A DNA stretch of 64,000 nt from Streptomyces uncialis (lineage in GTDB: Bacteria; Actinomycetota; Actinomycetes; Streptomycetales; Streptomycetaceae), in NCBI RefSeq assembly GCF_001905345.1, contig NZ_LFBV01000011.1, positions 62,001 through 126,000 on the forward strand, written 5' to 3'. Shown here piece after piece: positions 41,512 through 49,789 of the stretch; the stretch's first letter is position 1, and every line of letters starts with the position of its first letter. The notes beneath the pieces are model-generated. The model searched no databases. It had not been told where the DNA came from and saw only the letters and a program-made list of their open reading frames with translations. The translations under genes were made by a program, and so were the position numbers.

Positions 41512-41556
41512 TGCCGGGGCAGGCGCGGCGCCGTACCGCAAGGAGGACGCAGAACG

Positions 41557-42795
41557 ATGGCAGCAAACCCGGACCCGCTGTCGCCACGAGCCAAGCTGGC
41601 CGTGACGGCGGGCAAGGCGGCCGCGGCGGTCTCCCGCGCGGCCGGCCGTGGCAGTGGATCGGTGATCGGCGGCCGGGTGGCGCTCAAACTCGACCCGGAG
41701 TTGCTGGGGCGGCTCGCGACCCATCTGGACGTGGTGCTGGTCTCGGCCACCAACGGCAAGACGACGACGACCCGGCTCATCGCGGAGGCGCTGCGGGCGG
41801 CCGGCCCGGTGGTGTCGAACGCGCTCGGCGCGAACATGCCCGCCGGGATCACCTCGGCGCTCGCGGGCGGCTCCGACGCCCGCTTCGGCGTGATCGAGGT
41901 CGACGAGAAGTATCTCGCCGGAGTGGCCCGTGACGTGGAGCCGAAGGCGATCGCGCTGCTCAATCTCTCGCGCGACCAGCTGGACCGCGCGGCGGAGACC
42001 CGGATGCTCGCCGAGCACTGGCGGGAGGGCCTCGCCGGGTCCAAGGCCGTGGTGATCGCGAACGCCGACGACCCGCTGGTCGTCTGGGCCGCGTCGTCGT
42101 CGCCGAACGTCATCTGGGTGGCGGCGGGACAGATGTGGAAGGACGACGCCTGGTCCTGCCCGTCGTGCGGCGGTGTGATGCAGCGCCCCGGCGACGACTG
42201 GTACTGCGGCGACTGCGGCTTCCGCCGTCCCGCGCCGAGCTGGGCGCTCCAGGGCGACTACGTCCTCGACCCGCACGGCTCGGCCTGGCCGATCCACCTC
42301 CAGCTCCCGGGCCGCGCGAACAAGGCGAACGCGGCGAGCTCCGCGGCGGTCGCCGCCGTGTTCGGGGTGCCGCCCCAGGTCGCGCTGGAGCGTATGTACC
42401 AGGTGCAGGCGGTCGCCGGCCGCTACGACGTGGTCCAGTTCATGGGCCGGGACCTGCGGCTGCTGCTGGCGAAGAACCCGGCCGGCTGGCTGGAGACGTT
42501 CTCGCTGATCGACCCGCCGCCGACCCCGGTGATCCTCTCCGTGAACGCGCGCGGCGCCGACGGCACCGACACCTCGTGGCTGTGGGACGTGGACTACACC
42601 CAGCTCGGCGGGCACCCGATCTTCGTGATCGGTGACCGCAAGCTGGACCTCGCGGTGCGGCTGGAGGTCGCGGGCCAGAACTTCCAGGTGTGCGACACGG
42701 TCGACCAGGCGGTGCAGCTCGCGCCGCCCGGCCGGATCGAGGCCATCGCGAACTACACCGCGTTCCAGGACCTGCGCCGCCGGATCGGCAACTGA
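41557..42795 (+). CDS. murT: lipid II isoglutaminyl synthase, MurT subunit
   Basis: A 412-residue Mur-ligase-fold protein. P-loop SATNGKTTTTRLIAEAL, central NLSRDQLDRAAETRMLAEHW, an inserted zinc ribbon CPSCGGVMQ...CGDCGF (~203-225) typical of MurT, and a C-terminal DUF1727-type domain (TSWLWDVDYTQLGGHPIFVI). With GatD it amidates the alpha-carboxyl of D-Glu in lipid II using glutamine and ATP. AAGGAGG precedes the ATG. gatD follows after 69 bases. Confidence 0.95.
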   Translation: MAANPDPLSPRAKLAVTAGKAAAAVSRAAGRGSGSVIGGRVALKLDPELLGRLATHLDVVLVSATNGKTTTTRLIAEALRAAGPVVSNALGANMPAGITSALAGGSDARFGVIEVDEKYLAGVARDVEPKAIALLNLSRDQLDRAAETRMLAEHWREGLAGSKAVVIANADDPLVVWAASSSPNVIWVAAGQMWKDDAWSCPSCGGVMQRPGDDWYCGDCGFRRPAPSWALQGDYVLDPHGSAWPIHLQLPGRANKANAASSAAVAAVFGVPPQVALERMYQVQAVAGRYDVVQFMGRDLRLLLAKNPAGWLETFSLIDPPPTPVILSVNARGADGTDTSWLWDVDYTQLGGHPIFVIGDRKLDLAVRLEVAGQNFQVCDTVDQAVQLAPPGRIEAIANYTAFQDLRRRIGN

Positions 42796-42864
42796 CGGGC
42801 CGCCCCGGCCCGCGCACCCGTACGCCCGCCCGGCACACGGGCCTTCGACCCTAGGACTTCAAGG

Positions 42865-43593
42865 ATGAGCGACAGCAGTCTGCGTCTGGTGTGGATCTAC
42901 CCGGACCTGCTCAGCACCTACGGCGACCAGGGCAACGCCCTGGTCGTGGAGCGCCGGGCCCGCCAGCGGCGGCTCGACGTCACCCGGATCGACGTCCGCA
43001 GCGACCAGCCGATCCCGACCTCGGGTGACATCTATCTGATCGGCGGCGGCGAGGACCGTCCGCAGCGGCTCGCGGCCGAGCGGCTGGGCCGGGACGGCGG
43101 ACTGCCCCGGGCCGTGGAGAACGGCGCGATCGTCTTCGCGGTCTGCGCGGGGTACCAGATCCTCGGCCATGAGTTCATCAACGACCTCGGGCAGCGTCAG
43201 CCGGGGCTCGGGCTGCTCGATGTGAAGACGGTGCGCGGCGAGGGCGAGCGGTGCGTCGGCGATGTCCTCGGCGACATCGACCCGCGCCTCGGCCTGCCGC
43301 CGCTGACCGGTTTCGAGAACCACCAGGGTGTGACGTATCTCGGTCCGACGGCCCGGCCGCTGGCGCGGGTGCGGCTCGGCCGGGGCAACGGCTCGGGGGA
43401 CGGTACGGAGGGCGCCTACAGCGACACCGTGTTCGGGACCTACATGCACGGCCCGGTGCTCGCCCGTAACCCGCTGATCGCGGATCTGCTGCTGAAGCTG
43501 GCGCTGGACGTGAACGCGCTGCCGCCGACGGACGACCGCTGGTACGAGGCCCTGCGCAACGAGCGGATCGGCGCGGCGCAGCAGCCCGCCTGA
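42865..43593 (+). CDS. gatD: lipid II isoglutaminyl synthase, glutamine amidotransferase subunit GatD
   Basis: A 242-residue class I, CobB/CobQ-type amidotransferase. Nucleophile Cys94 in FAVCAGYQILG and catalytic His195 in GTYMHGPVLARNPLIAD, with LVWIYPDLLSTYGDQGN at the N-terminus. It supplies ammonia to MurT for amidation of peptidoglycan stem peptides, needed for efficient cross-linking. AAGG lies directly before the ATG; coupling to murT is likely. A very strong hairpin follows at 43635. Confidence 0.95.
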   Translation: MSDSSLRLVWIYPDLLSTYGDQGNALVVERRARQRRLDVTRIDVRSDQPIPTSGDIYLIGGGEDRPQRLAAERLGRDGGLPRAVENGAIVFAVCAGYQILGHEFINDLGQRQPGLGLLDVKTVRGEGERCVGDVLGDIDPRLGLPPLTGFENHQGVTYLGPTARPLARVRLGRGNGSGDGTEGAYSDTVFGTYMHGPVLARNPLIADLLLKLALDVNALPPTDDRWYEALRNERIGAAQQPA

Positions 43594-43634
43594 TCCGCCG
43601 CCCGCTCCTGGTCCGGCCATGGCCGGGCCGTCCG

Positions 43635-43683
43635 GCACACCTGAGCGCGGACCCCTTCTGAAGGGGTCCGCGCTCAGGTGTGC
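43635..43683. terminator. 24-base-stem hairpin between gatD and pfkA
   Basis: GCACACCTGAGCGCGGACCC is continued by CTTC, and after a TG turn the exact reverse complement follows to base 43683. About 24 uninterrupted pairs, no T-run. It separates the murT-gatD transcript from pfkA. Confidence 0.85.
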
Positions 43684-43803
43684 GGGCCTGTCCAGCAGTC
43701 GGACGTGCGGTTCGGCTGACGTGCGGTGCGCCGGTAGGGTGGCGGCGTCCCACCGGACGGCGTGGTCCGGTCGCACGTCCACGTTGCAAAGGTATTCCGA
43801 GCC

Positions 43804-44829
43804 ATGCGTCTTGGTGTCCTCACCTCCGGCGGTGACTGCCCCGGTCTGAACGCGGTGATCCGGTCGGTCGTCCACCGCGCCGTCGTCGACCACGGTGACG
43901 AGGTCGTCGGCTTCAACGACGGCTGGCGGGGCCTGCTGGAGTGCGACTACCGCAAGCTCGACCTCGACGCGGTGGGCGGCATCCTCGCGCGGGGCGGCAC
44001 CATCCTCGGCTCCTCCCGGGTCCAGCCCGCGCATCTGCGGGACGGGGTGGAGCGGGCCAAGGGCCATGTCGCCGATCTGGGTCTCGACGCGATCATCCCC
44101 ATCGGCGGTGAGGGCACCCTGAAGGCGGCCAAGCTGCTGTCGGACAGCGGGCTGCCGATCGTCGGTGTGCCGAAGACCATAGACAACGACATCGCCGCCA
44201 CGGATGTGACGTTCGGTTTCGACACCGCCGTGGGTGTGGCGACCGAGGCCCTGGACCGGCTGAAGACGACCGCCGAGTCCCATCAGCGGGTGCTGATCGT
44301 GGAGGTCATGGGCCGTCACACGGGCTGGATCGCGCTGCACTCGGGAATGGCGGCCGGGGCCCACGCGGTCGTGGTGCCGGAGCGCCCGTTCGATGTGGCG
44401 GAGCTCGCGGCGCGGGTCGGGGAGCGGTTCGCGGCGGGCAAGAAGTTCGCGATCGTGGTCGCCGCGGAGGGCGCCAAGCCGCGCGAGGGCTCCATGGAGT
44501 TCGACGAGGGCGGCAAGGACATGTACGGGCACGAGCGGTTCGCGGGCATCGCCCGTCAGCTGTCGGTGGAGCTGGAGCACCGTCTCGGCAAGGAGGCCCG
44601 GCCGGTGATCCTCGGCCATGTGCAGCGCGGCGGTACCCCGACGGCGTACGACAGGGTGCTGGCGACCCGTTTCGGCTGGCACGCGGTGGAGGCGGCGCAC
44701 CGGGGTGAGTTCGGGCAGATGACGGCGCTGCGGGGCACGGACATCGTGATGGTGCCGCTGGCGTCGGCCGTGGAGACGCTGAAGACGGTCCCCGAGGAGC
44801 GCTACACCGAGGCCGGGGTCGTCCTGTGA
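43804..44829 (+). CDS. pfkA: 6-phosphofructokinase
   Basis: A 341-residue glycolytic enzyme that phosphorylates fructose 6-phosphate. N-terminal MRLGVLTSGGDCPGLNAVIR; GGEGT puts Gly at position 104 and PKTIDNDIAATD puts Lys at 124 (E. coli numbering agrees with the count here). Gly104 predicts ATP use, while Lys124 marks the actinobacterial group III clade together with PPi enzymes. MGRHTGWIALHSG and HVQRGGTPTAYDR complete the active site. TAGGGT at 43735-43740 is a candidate -10 giving a ~57-base leader. Streptomyces carry several paralogues. Confidence 0.95.
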   Translation: MRLGVLTSGGDCPGLNAVIRSVVHRAVVDHGDEVVGFNDGWRGLLECDYRKLDLDAVGGILARGGTILGSSRVQPAHLRDGVERAKGHVADLGLDAIIPIGGEGTLKAAKLLSDSGLPIVGVPKTIDNDIAATDVTFGFDTAVGVATEALDRLKTTAESHQRVLIVEVMGRHTGWIALHSGMAAGAHAVVVPERPFDVAELAARVGERFAAGKKFAIVVAAEGAKPREGSMEFDEGGKDMYGHERFAGIARQLSVELEHRLGKEARPVILGHVQRGGTPTAYDRVLATRFGWHAVEAAHRGEFGQMTALRGTDIVMVPLASAVETLKTVPEERYTEAGVVL

Positions 44830-44955
44830 CCGGTCGCCGCGTCGGCGGGTGACACTTTCGCCGTCCGGGCCGCCCCCGCTCGCAGCCGCGGGCGGGGGCG
44901 GTTCTAGTCTGGTGCGGACAGACGCAGCGAACCAGTACGAAACAGGAGCCGGCGG

Positions 44956-45906
44956 ATGGATCACAACGGCCACGGCATGTCCATGGACCTGCCGCCGTTC
45001 ACGCTGGGGCGGGGGCTCGAATGGTCGCCCGACCTGTTCTTCCTGACCGGCTCGCTGCTCGCGCTCGCCCTGTACGGCTGGGGAGTGACCCGGCTGGTGC
45101 GGCGCGGCGACAAGTGGCCGGTGGGCCGGACCGTGTCGTTCGTGCTGGGTGTGCTGTCGGTGGTGCTGGTGATGTGCACCAAGCTCAACGACTACGGCAT
45201 GGTCATGTTCAGCGTGCACATGGTGCAGCACATGGTGATCAGCATGCTGTCCCCGATCATGCTGCTGCTGGGCGCGCCGATCACGCTCGCGCTGCGGGCC
45301 CTGCCGGTGGCGGCCCGTGGCAGCAAGGGGCCGCGTGAGCTGCTGCTGATGCTGCTGCACAGCCGCTATCTGAAGGTGATCACCCACCCGGGGTTCACCA
45401 TCCCGCTGTTCATCGCGAGCCTGTACGGGCTGTACTTCACCCCCCTGTTCGAGTTCCTGATGGAGTCGAAGCCGGGGCATCTCGCGATGATGGTGCACTT
45501 CCTCGCGACGGGTCTGGTGTTCTTCTGGCCGATCATGGGGGTGGACCCGGGTCCGCACCGGCCGGGGTACGTGATGCGGATGCTGGAGCTGTTCGCGGGG
45601 ATGCCGTTCCACGCGTTCTTCGGCATCGCGCTGATGATGGCGAGCACCCCGATGATCGGCCCGTACCAGAATCCGCCGGAGTCGCTGGGGATCGACGCCC
45701 TCGCCGACCAGACGGCGGCCGGGGGTATCGCCTGGGCGTTCAGCGAGGTGCCCTCGGTGCTGGTGCTGATCGCGCTGGTGTTCCAGTGGTACGCCTCCGA
45801 CCAGCGCCAGGCCCGCCGCCAGGACCGGGCCGCCGACCGGGACGGCGACAAGGAGCTGGCGGCCTACAACGCCTATCTCGCCTCGCTGAACGCCCGGGGC
45901 CGCTGA
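44956..45906 (+). CDS. cytochrome c oxidase assembly protein (CtaG/Caa3-type)
   Basis: A 316-residue membrane protein with about seven spans. His/Met-rich N-terminus (MDHNGHGMSMDL), then LLALALYGWGVTRLVRRG, MFSVHMVQHMVISMLSPIML, HLAMMVHFLATGLVFFWPIM and AGMPFHAFFGIALMM; these histidine-bearing helices define the caa3_CtaG family involved in copper delivery to oxidase. TAGTCT at 44905-44910 is a candidate -10 and AGGAG lies 8 bases before the ATG. The small membrane protein at 46048 follows. Confidence 0.9.
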   Translation: MDHNGHGMSMDLPPFTLGRGLEWSPDLFFLTGSLLALALYGWGVTRLVRRGDKWPVGRTVSFVLGVLSVVLVMCTKLNDYGMVMFSVHMVQHMVISMLSPIMLLLGAPITLALRALPVAARGSKGPRELLLMLLHSRYLKVITHPGFTIPLFIASLYGLYFTPLFEFLMESKPGHLAMMVHFLATGLVFFWPIMGVDPGPHRPGYVMRMLELFAGMPFHAFFGIALMMASTPMIGPYQNPPESLGIDALADQTAAGGIAWAFSEVPSVLVLIALVFQWYASDQRQARRQDRAADRDGDKELAAYNAYLASLNARGR

Positions 45907-46047
45907 CCGCTCCCGGGGCGGCCGGGAAACGCGGGGCGGTACATACGGTGTGCGTACCGCCTGGCGCCGGGCAGGCCCTCCGGGTGACTATGGACCCATG
46001 GCCATGGCCTTGGGCAGCGTTGTCCGGGCGGCCGCGAGGAGGGTGCC

Positions 46048-46221
46048 ATGATGCCCGGATCGACTCCCGGATCGACCAGAACCATGGGAATGCTCACCGT
46101 CGGGACGCTGGTGGCCGTGTCGGCGTACTCGGTGGCGCTCGGCAGCAACGGCTGGCTGTGGTTCGGCTGGGTGCTGGTGGGGCTGATCACCGTCGGTATG
46201 GTCGTGGCCCGCGACAGTTGA
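46048..46221 (+). CDS. small conserved membrane protein (57 residues)
   Basis: Short gene: MMPGSTPGSTRTMGMLTVG, then TLVAVSAYSVALGSN, GWLWFGWVLVGLITVGMV and the end VARDS. Two hydrophobic helices are separated by SNGW. GAGGAGGG is 6 bases before the ATG. From memory, near-identical small proteins occur next to CtaG-like genes in streptomycetes. Position between the oxidase-assembly gene and the arylamine acetyltransferase suggests an accessory respiratory or membrane role; no function is known. Confidence 0.75.
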   Translation: MMPGSTPGSTRTMGMLTVGTLVAVSAYSVALGSNGWLWFGWVLVGLITVGMVVARDS

Positions 46222-46255
46222 TCACCGAACGCCTGACCCGTACGGCCAGGGCGTC

Positions 46256-46261
46256 TACCGT
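46256..46261 (+). promoter_or_regulatory. -10 box (TACCGT) of a probably leaderless transcript
   Basis: TACCGT ends 6 bases before the ATG at 46268; CTGACC lies 17 bases upstream as a possible -35. No Shine-Dalgarno sequence. Confidence 0.6.
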
Positions 46262-46267
46262 CTTCGT

Positions 46268-47095
46268 ATGGAACTTGATCTCGACGCGTACTTCGACCGG
46301 ATCGGCTGGACGGGCAGCCGGGCGCCGACCGCCGACACCCTGCGGGCACTGAACCGGGCACATGTGCGCGGCATCCCCTTCGAGAACCTGGAACCGGTGC
46401 TGGTCTCGGCGCCGTCCATCGATCTCGCCGACATACAGACGAAGCTGGTCCGCTCACGGCGCGGCGGCTACTGCTACGAACAGAACACCCTCTTCGCCGC
46501 GGTGCTGCGGGCACTCGGCTTCTCGGTGACGGGTCTCGCCGCGCGGGTCGTCCAGGGGGCGCGGCCCGGCGCGATCCGGCCCCGGACGCATATGACGCTG
46601 CTCGTGGAGGTGCCCGACGAGCCCGGGCGGTATCTCGCGGACGTGGGCTTCGGGTCCGAGGGCGGGCTGCTGGAGGCCGTGCCGCTGGTCGTCGGCACCG
46701 TCACCGTCGGGGCGGACGGGCGGCGGCACCGGCTGGTCCAGCCGGAGCGGACCGGGCCGCTGGCCACCTGGCTGCTCCAGGCGCGGGAGGTGGGCGCGCC
46801 GGAGACGGCCGACTGGGACGGGCAGTACAGCTTCACGGAGGAGCCGTTCGAGCAGACGGACTTCGACGTGGCCAACTGGCATGTCGCGACGAACCCCCGG
46901 TCGCCGTTCAGCCGGGCGGTGCATGTCCAGCGGACGTTTGACGACCGGCATCTGCGGCTCGCCGGGAGGGAGCTGACCGAGAAGTTCGCGGACGGCCGGG
47001 AGCGGAGGGTCGTCCAGGTGGCGGACGAGGAACTGCTGACGGTCCTGGCGGACGATTTCGGGATCGAGCTGCCCGAGGGGACGAAGCTGCCCTGA
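46268..47095 (+). CDS. nat: arylamine N-acetyltransferase
   Basis: A 275-residue NAT-family enzyme that moves acetyl groups from acetyl-CoA to arylamines and hydrazines. The catalytic triad is visible: Cys69 in RRGGYCYEQN, His in PRTHMTLLVEV (~107) and Asp in LADVGFGSEGG (~122). LRALNRAHVRGIPFENLEPV at the N-terminus is typical. It has its own probable leaderless promoter. Natural substrate unknown; in actinobacteria such enzymes also act on aromatic amides in antibiotic biosynthesis, but no cluster is present here. Confidence 0.93.
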   Translation: MELDLDAYFDRIGWTGSRAPTADTLRALNRAHVRGIPFENLEPVLVSAPSIDLADIQTKLVRSRRGGYCYEQNTLFAAVLRALGFSVTGLAARVVQGARPGAIRPRTHMTLLVEVPDEPGRYLADVGFGSEGGLLEAVPLVVGTVTVGADGRRHRLVQPERTGPLATWLLQAREVGAPETADWDGQYSFTEEPFEQTDFDVANWHVATNPRSPFSRAVHVQRTFDDRHLRLAGRELTEKFADGRERRVVQVADEELLTVLADDFGIELPEGTKLP

Positions 47096-47117
47096 CCGGG
47101 CGGGGGCGGGGTGGCCC

Positions 47118-47140
47118 GGAGGGGCGCGGGGAACCGTGCG
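47118..47140 (-). repeat. diverged fragment of the 87-base repeat
   Basis: GGAGGGGCGCGGGGAACCGT matches the start of the repeats at 22119-22150 (GGGGCGCGGGGAACTGCG). A lone fragment, between the nat and MFS genes. Confidence 0.6.
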
Positions 47141-47295
47141 GACCACAGGGCCCGCGCCGGAGCTCGGTCGGCCACGCGTGGGACCCCGGGCGTGGGCCCC
47201 CGGGCGCCCGTCACCGCGAGACGGGCCGTCTCGATGGCGTTATGCTCGCCGAGGGGCCCAGCGGGCCGCGACGGCCCACGCCGGAGGCGGTGCGT

Positions 47296-48531
47296 ATGAC
47301 GGCAGGGTCGGGCGACCGGACGCACGGCGGATGGGCGATCGGCGCCACCGTGCTCGCGTTCCTCGTCACCATGATGGGAACCACCCTGCCCACCCCCCTG
47401 TACGCGATCTACGCCACCGAGCTCGGTTTCGACGATCTCACCGTCACGGTGCTGTTCGCCGTCTACGCGTTCGGTGTCGTCGTCACCCTGCTGCTGTTCG
47501 GACGGCTGTCGGACGATCTGGGGCGCCGTCCCGTACTGCTGCTCGCCGTGGGACTCGCCCTGGCCAGCGCCCTGCTGTTCCTGCTGCCGCCGACACTGCC
47601 CGGGCTCGTCGTGGCCCGGGTCCTGTCGGGGCTGGGGGCCGGGCTGATGAGCGGCGCCGGTACGGCCGCGGTCATCGATCTGTTCCCGGCCGACCGCAAG
47701 GTCACCGCCGGGACCGTGGCGATCGCCGCGAACACCGGTGGCCTCGCGCTCGGCACGCTGCTCAGCGGGGTGATCGCCGACACCGCGCCCGCGCCCCTGG
47801 TCGTCCCCTACGTGGCGCAGACCGTCCTCGCGGTGCTCGCCCTCGCCGGGCTGTGGGCCTTCACCCCGGCGCCCGGCCCGCACGGCCGGCCGCGGGTACG
47901 GCCGCACCGGCTCCATGTGCCCGCGGCCGTGCGCGGGGCGTTCACCCTGGCGGTGCTCTCCGCCGGTACCGCGTTCGCCGTGACCGGGGTGCTCACCGCC
48001 GTGAGCGCGCTGTTCCTCGAACACTCGCTGGGGCTGCGCAGCCACACCCTCGCCGGACTCGTCGTCTGCCTCGCCTTCGCGGGCATGGCGGTGGGCCAGC
48101 TGCTCGCCCGGCGGCTGCGCCCGGCGACGGCCCTCCCGATCGGCTGCGCGGGCCTGGTGCTCGCCGCGGGCGTCCTCGCGCTGGCGCTGGCGGCCACCTC
48201 GCTCGGCGCGCTGCTCACCGCCCCGGTGGTGCTGGGGGTCGCCGGCGGGCTGTGCCTGAACGCCGGGATCGCGACCACGGTCGGGCAGGTCGAACCGGCG
48301 CGCCGGGGCGAGGTCTCCTCGTCCTTCTTCGCCGGGCTGTACTGCATGCTCGCCGTACCGGCCGTCGGTGTCGGAGTGCTCTCCGAACTCACCGATCTGC
48401 GCACGGCGGGACTGGTCTTCGCGGCGGCCGTCGCCGTCCTGGCCGCGACCGTCGGAGCCGTCGCGGCCACCGGGGCGCACCGCGCCGCGACCGCCCACCC
48501 GTCCGGCGCGCCGACCGACCGGGGACGCTGA
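47296..48531 (+). CDS. MFS transporter (12-span drug/metabolite exporter)
   Basis: A 411-residue membrane protein with 12 hydrophobic segments. WAIGATVLAFLVTMMGTTLP at span 1, motif A variant FGRLSDDLGRRPVLL, GLGAGLMSGAGTAAVIDLFP, and a Pro/Arg-rich loop (GPHGRPRVRPHRL) between spans 6 and 7. GGAGG is 8 bases before the ATG at 47296; the ATG at 47242 would add 18 Pro-rich residues. Substrate unknown. Confidence 0.88.
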   Translation: MTAGSGDRTHGGWAIGATVLAFLVTMMGTTLPTPLYAIYATELGFDDLTVTVLFAVYAFGVVVTLLLFGRLSDDLGRRPVLLLAVGLALASALLFLLPPTLPGLVVARVLSGLGAGLMSGAGTAAVIDLFPADRKVTAGTVAIAANTGGLALGTLLSGVIADTAPAPLVVPYVAQTVLAVLALAGLWAFTPAPGPHGRPRVRPHRLHVPAAVRGAFTLAVLSAGTAFAVTGVLTAVSALFLEHSLGLRSHTLAGLVVCLAFAGMAVGQLLARRLRPATALPIGCAGLVLAAGVLALALAATSLGALLTAPVVLGVAGGLCLNAGIATTVGQVEPARRGEVSSSFFAGLYCMLAVPAVGVGVLSELTDLRTAGLVFAAAVAVLAATVGAVAATGAHRAATAHPSGAPTDRGR

Positions 48532-48921
48532 CCCGACGCGGCCCGGGCCGCGTGGAGTTGCGGGGAGTTGCGGGGAGCGCCGGGCGCTGAGGCGTGCGCA
48601 GGTGGGCGGAGTCGGGCGGAGCAGCGGGTCCCGAGCGTTCCGGAGTCGTTCCGGAGTCGTTCCGGGGTCCGGGGAGGGCAGGGTCTCCACCCCGGGACGG
48701 CTCGTCGTCACCACCATGGACCCCGTCCACCATCACGGTTCCGCCTTCGTGCCCGGCGCGACACAGCCGCTCTACGGGCTGCCGCGCCGGACCGGCACGG
48801 GGTCCGGCCGCGGGGAGCGGCGACCGGAACACCACGACACCTGCGGACGCCCCTCCCGACCACCCCCTGAACTGCGAGAATGCGAGGCACTAGGTCCTCT
48901 GGTACAGGCGGGATGCACCCC
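48532..48921. other. intergenic region with short repeats
   Basis: 390 bases with GAGTTGCGGG twice near 48555, and GTTCCGGAGTC-like 11-mers two to three times near 48640-48668. It must hold the acyltransferase promoter. A Met-started frame at 48717 (MDPVHHHGSAFVPG) runs into the next gene out of frame and looks non-coding. Confidence 0.45.
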
Positions 48922-49605
48922 ATGTTCTATTACGTCCTCAAGCACGTGCTGCTGGGACCGCTGCTGCGGCTCCTCTTCCGCCCCCGGATCGAGGGGCTGG
49001 AGCGGGTGCCGGAGACGGGCGCCGCGATCATCGCGGGAAACCATCTGTCCTTCGCGGACCACTTCCTGATGCCCGCCATCCTGCGGCGGCGCATCACCTT
49101 CCTGGCCAAGGCGGAGTACTTCACCGGGCCGGGACTGAGAGGACGGCTCACCGCGGCGTTCTTCCGCAGCGCGGGCCAGATCCCGGTGGACCGCTCCGGC
49201 AAGGAGGCCGGGCAGGCGGCGATCCGGGAAGGGCTCGGGGTGCTCTCCCAGGGGGAGTTGCTCGGTATCTACCCCGAGGGGACGCGCTCGCACGACGGCA
49301 GGCTCTACAAGGGCAAGGTCGGGGTCGCCGCGATGGCCCTGAAGGCGGGTGTGCCCGTGATCCCGTGCGCGATGATCGGCACGTTCGAGGCACAGCCCCC
49401 CGGCCAGGTGCTGCCCCGGCTGCATCCGGTGCGCATCCGGTTCGGCGCGCCGCTGGAGTTCTCCCGCTACGAGGGACTGGAGAACGAGAAGTCGATCCTG
49501 CGGGCCGTCACCGACGAGATCATGTACGCCATCCTGGAACTCTCCGGCCAGGAGTACGTGGACCGTTACGCGGCGGAGGTCAAGGCGGAGGAGACCTCCC
49601 GCTGA
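48922..49605 (+). CDS. 1-acyl-sn-glycerol-3-phosphate acyltransferase (PlsC-like)
   Basis: A 227-residue membrane-associated acyltransferase that makes phosphatidic acid. The H(x4)D motif is GNHLSFADHF (~42-51), the substrate motif is IYPEGTRSHDGRLYKGKVG, and VPVIPCAMIGT follows. GAGEVPETGAA-type N-terminus with one hydrophobic helix (YYVLKHVLLGPLLRLLF). The ATG at 48922 was chosen; an ATG at 48913 adds three residues. A strong hairpin lies 100 bases after the stop. Confidence 0.92.
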   Translation: MFYYVLKHVLLGPLLRLLFRPRIEGLERVPETGAAIIAGNHLSFADHFLMPAILRRRITFLAKAEYFTGPGLRGRLTAAFFRSAGQIPVDRSGKEAGQAAIREGLGVLSQGELLGIYPEGTRSHDGRLYKGKVGVAAMALKAGVPVIPCAMIGTFEAQPPGQVLPRLHPVRIRFGAPLEFSRYEGLENEKSILRAVTDEIMYAILELSGQEYVDRYAAEVKAEETSR

Positions 49606-49706
49606 GCGGACGGCCGGGCGGACGCCGGGAGGCGGCGGGACACCTCGGCGGGCGCGCTGTCGCACCGCAGGCTGCCGTCCGGCGCTGATCGGCACATGGT
49701 CACGCG

Positions 49707-49740
49707 GAAGGGGGTCCGGGCAGTTGCCCGGACCCCCTTC
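49707..49740. terminator. bidirectional hairpin terminator
   Basis: A perfect 16-base stem (GAAGGGGGTCCGGGCA with its complement) and a two-base turn, between convergent genes. Confidence 0.85.
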
Positions 49741-49789
49741 GTGCTCCCTCAGCGCTGTCCGGCCCCCGCGCGGGGGCCGGTACCGCGGG

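Noticed and set aside
42859..45612. 917-codon minus-strand open frame over gatD, pfkA and the CtaG gene
   Set aside because: It lies opposite three clear genes and is open only because of GC-biased codons; its composition is His/Arg/Pro-rich with no domain.
48717..49069. Small gene starting MDPVHHHGSAF before the acyltransferase
   Set aside because: No ribosome binding site; the frame continues deep into the acyltransferase gene in the wrong phase with cysteine/serine-rich nonsense sequence.
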